Shown here in pieces: positions 5,199 through 7,003 of a DNA stretch of 7,003 bases; positions within the stretch are counted from its first letter, which is position 1; each line of letters starts with the position of its first letter. Where the stretch lies: the NCBI GenBank assembly GCA_946405115.1, contig CAMJGB010000100.1:1-7003 (forward strand), written 5' to 3'. The translations under genes were made by a program, and so were the position numbers. A model generated the notes under the pieces. It had not been told where the DNA came from. It did not search any database and saw only the letters and a program-made list of their open reading frames with translations. Origin of the DNA: an uncultured Clostridia bacterium. GTDB taxonomy: Bacteria; Bacillota; Clostridia; Saccharofermentanales; Saccharofermentanaceae.

Positions 5199-5227
5199 TT
5201 GACTTATCTGTTATCATTGCTTATAGA
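5199..5227 (+). promoter_or_regulatory. Sigma-A-type promoter of the acyl-CoA ligase gene
   Basis: TTGACT (5199-5204, 5 of 6) and TATAGA (5222-5227, 4 of 6) are separated by exactly 17 bases. Start of transcription is expected near 5234, giving a leader of about 40 bases. Two TTATC motifs (5204-5208 and 5211-5215) fall at the -35 edge and in the spacer, where a bound regulator would block polymerase. Confidence 0.6.
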
Positions 5228-5262
5228 TTACTTTGTAATGTACGCATCGAAGAATAACGTTC

Positions 5263-5269
5263 AGGGAGA
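5263..5269 (+). promoter_or_regulatory. Ribosome binding site of the acyl-CoA ligase gene
   Basis: AGGGAGA ends 5 bases before ATG 5275. This is good Shine-Dalgarno spacing and supports that start. Confidence 0.75.
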
Positions 5270-5274
5270 ATAAC

Positions 5275-6987
5275 ATGGCAGAAGCACCTGTTTATTACGA
5301 TAGCATCAAGGAACTTATATCGGCTTCTGCTGATATGTATAAGAACGATGTTGCCTTCAGAGTTAAGACGAAGATGGGCAAGACTCCGGAGTATAAGGAC
5401 TATACCTATGCTGACTTCATCGAGAATGTAAATGCCGTAGGTGCAAGCTACTATAACCGAGGCTTTAAGGGCGGCAGGATCGCCATCATCGGCCGTAACC
5501 AGTACTACTGGGTTGTCGCTCACATGGCGTGCCTGTTCGGAGGCATCGTGTCCGTCCCGATCGACAAGGAACTTCCCATAGGCGAGCTTGAGGATTCACT
5601 CATAAGAGCCGAGGTTGATGCCATTGTCTTCGACGTTAAGAACAAGGAACAGATCGAGCAGATCAAGGCTAACGGACGCACTAAGATCCGCGAGTTTTTC
5701 TGCATGAACGAGAAGTCCGAAGACTATGTATGCGTCGAGGACCTTATCGCAGAGGGAAGAGAGCTTTCTTCTGATATTAAGCAGGAGTTTATCGACTTCA
5801 TTCCTGCACCGGAATCCATGGCGATTCTCCTTTTTACTTCCGGTACCACATCGAAGTCCAAGGCAGTAATGCTTTCCAACAAGGGTATCGCATGTAACGT
5901 CGCTGACCTTCTCGTATACGAGGTCTTCGACGAGCACTCGACCAACATCTGCTTCCTGCCGTTCCACCACATCCTGGGTTCAACCGGATTGCTTTTCGCT
6001 ATCGCAGACGGCATGCGCAACGTGTTCTCCGACGGCATCCGTTACATCAAGCAGAACCTTACCGAGTACGGTGTAACCTTCTTCCTCGGCGTACCTGCAC
6101 TCATCGACAAGATGTACGAGACCGTCGAAAAGGGCGTGGAGAAGCAGGGCAAGACGAAGACCGTGGAGCGCGCGAAGAAGCTTGCGAACTTCCTTTTGAA
6201 GTTCCACATCGACATCCGCCGCAAGTTGTTTAAGGACATCATTACGCAGATGGGCGGAGAGCTTAAGTACATCATCTCCGGCGGCGCACCTTTGTCCCCG
6301 CATGTATCGAAGGGCTTTACGGATCTTGGCATCGAGATCTATCAGGGCTATGGTCTTACTGAGACATCCCCTGTACTTGCTGCAGAGAACAAGGGTCACA
6401 TCAGGGCAGGCTCCATAGGACGCCCGCTTCCCGCAGTTACGGTCGAGTTCATGGATAAGGACGAAGACGGCATGGGCGAGCTTTGTGCCAAGGCTCCGAA
6501 CGTCATGATCGGCTACTACAATAACGAGGAACTCACAAACGAGGTCATCGTGGACGGTTGGTTCCACACGGGCGACCTGGGCTACATGGACAAGGACGGA
6601 TATATCTTCCTTACGGGCAGAAAGAAGGACATGATCGTTCTTAAGAACGGTAAGAAGGCCTTCCCGGAGGAGATCGAGATCCTTCTTAACAAGATCCCCG
6701 GAGTCATGGATTCGTTTGTATTCGGCGAGCCTATCGACGGCGACTGGACGGACCTTCGTATCGCAGTTCAGGTTCAGTATTCACCGAAGGAGATCGATGA
6801 GCTTTACGGCACGAAGACTCCTGAGGAAAGACGCGACGTCATCTGGGATAAGATCAAGGAGATCAACCAGACGATCCCTCACTACAAGCGAGTCACGGAT
6901 CTGTACCTCACGGAAGAGCCATTTATCAAGACAACATCACTTAAGATCAAGCGTAAGGAGCAGATCAAGAAGGTTCTGGGAGAGTAA
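5275..6987 (+). CDS. AMP-forming acyl-CoA synthetase (long-chain fatty acid-CoA ligase-like)
   Basis: The 570-residue protein has the complete motif series of the ANL adenylating superfamily. The phosphate-binding loop is FTSGTTSKSKAVMLS (187-201), followed by LPFHHILG (228-235) and ISGGAPLS (334-341). The acyl-adenylate motif is YQGYGLTETSP (356-366). GWFHTGDLGYMDKDGY (428-443) carries the ribose-binding Asp D434, TGRKKDMI (447-454) the hinge region, and KTTSLKIKR (552-560) the likely catalytic lysine K557. It should activate a carboxylic acid with ATP and pass it to CoA or a carrier protein. FPEEIE and the overall arrangement resemble FadD/long-chain ligases more than amino-acid adenylation domains. 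The P-loop departs from the usual TSGTTGxPKG, with Ser193, Ser195 and Ala197 replacing G, P and G. No signal peptide or membrane segment is seen, so it is cytoplasmic or peripheral. It has its own promoter, is divergent from the HxlR gene, and a ribosome binding site right after the stop shows that the operon continues. Exact acid unknown. Confidence 0.9.
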   Translation: MAEAPVYYDSIKELISASADMYKNDVAFRVKTKMGKTPEYKDYTYADFIENVNAVGASYYNRGFKGGRIAIIGRNQYYWVVAHMACLFGGIVSVPIDKELPIGELEDSLIRAEVDAIVFDVKNKEQIEQIKANGRTKIREFFCMNEKSEDYVCVEDLIAEGRELSSDIKQEFIDFIPAPESMAILLFTSGTTSKSKAVMLSNKGIACNVADLLVYEVFDEHSTNICFLPFHHILGSTGLLFAIADGMRNVFSDGIRYIKQNLTEYGVTFFLGVPALIDKMYETVEKGVEKQGKTKTVERAKKLANFLLKFHIDIRRKLFKDIITQMGGELKYIISGGAPLSPHVSKGFTDLGIEIYQGYGLTETSPVLAAENKGHIRAGSIGRPLPAVTVEFMDKDEDGMGELCAKAPNVMIGYYNNEELTNEVIVDGWFHTGDLGYMDKDGYIFLTGRKKDMIVLKNGKKAFPEEIEILLNKIPGVMDSFVFGEPIDGDWTDLRIAVQVQYSPKEIDELYGTKTPEERRDVIWDKIKEINQTIPHYKRVTDLYLTEEPFIKTTSLKIKRKEQIKKVLGE

Positions 6988-6991
6988 AAAC

Positions 6992-6997
6992 AAGGAG
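6992..6997 (+). promoter_or_regulatory. Ribosome binding site of a following gene beyond the window
   Basis: AAGGAG occurs 4 bases after the ligase stop. The window ends 6 bases later, before a suitably spaced start codon. The tight spacing indicates a co-transcribed downstream gene; an acyl carrier protein or other partner of the ligase is possible but not visible. Confidence 0.5.
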
Positions 6998-7003
6998 TTG
7001 TCT

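Noticed and set aside
1..7003. CRISPR, mobile element, tRNA, rRNA or riboswitch
   Set aside because: I saw no direct-repeat array, transposase, terminal inverted repeats, cloverleaf or known riboswitch core; nearly all of the sequence is accounted for by ordinary genes and short regulatory gaps.

Overview
The window looks like a stretch of a Clostridia-type (low-to-mid GC Firmicutes) chromosome. This is inferred from strong AGGAGG-like ribosome binding sites, TTGACA/TATAAT-type promoters, an HxlR-type regulator, an LPXTG-like surface-protein tail and the style of the membrane-bound hydrolases. I cannot name a genus. There is no rRNA, tRNA, CRISPR array, transposase or phage gene.

Layout. Bases 1-219 are the last 72 codons of a phenylacetate-CoA-ligase-type enzyme. 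A promoter (-35 at 299-304, extended -10 at 320-328) then drives a two-gene operon. The first gene (354-2201) is an exported class-C-beta-lactamase-like serine hydrolase with four C-terminal membrane segments. The second (2218-3792) is a multi-spanning membrane domain joined to a proline-iminopeptidase-type alpha/beta hydrolase. Topology reasoning puts both catalytic domains outside the cytoplasm, so the pair probably acts on peptides or cell-wall material at the envelope. A 14-bp hairpin with a T-rich tail (3878-3925) is a good terminator for this operon.

The middle block is on the minus strand: an HxlR-family winged-helix regulator (4668-5102), then an MBL-fold hydrolase resembling glyoxalase II (3946-4578). 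Directly after the MBL stop, in another reading frame, lies a well-formed cell-wall-sorting-like tail (acidic linker, STGEE, hydrophobic span, KKRR), open over 3789-3986. Removing one base at the CCC/GGG run 3958-3960 would fuse it to the MBL protein just past its last metal-ligand motif. This is the most unusual feature of the window.

Divergent from the regulator, a promoter (5199-5227) drives a 570-residue long-chain acyl-CoA-synthetase-like AMP-forming ligase (5275-6987), followed by a ribosome binding site for another gene beyond the edge. The regulator-ligase intergenic region holds five GATAA/TTATC motifs in 91 bases and two overlapping dyads, suggesting that the regulator controls both itself and the ligase.
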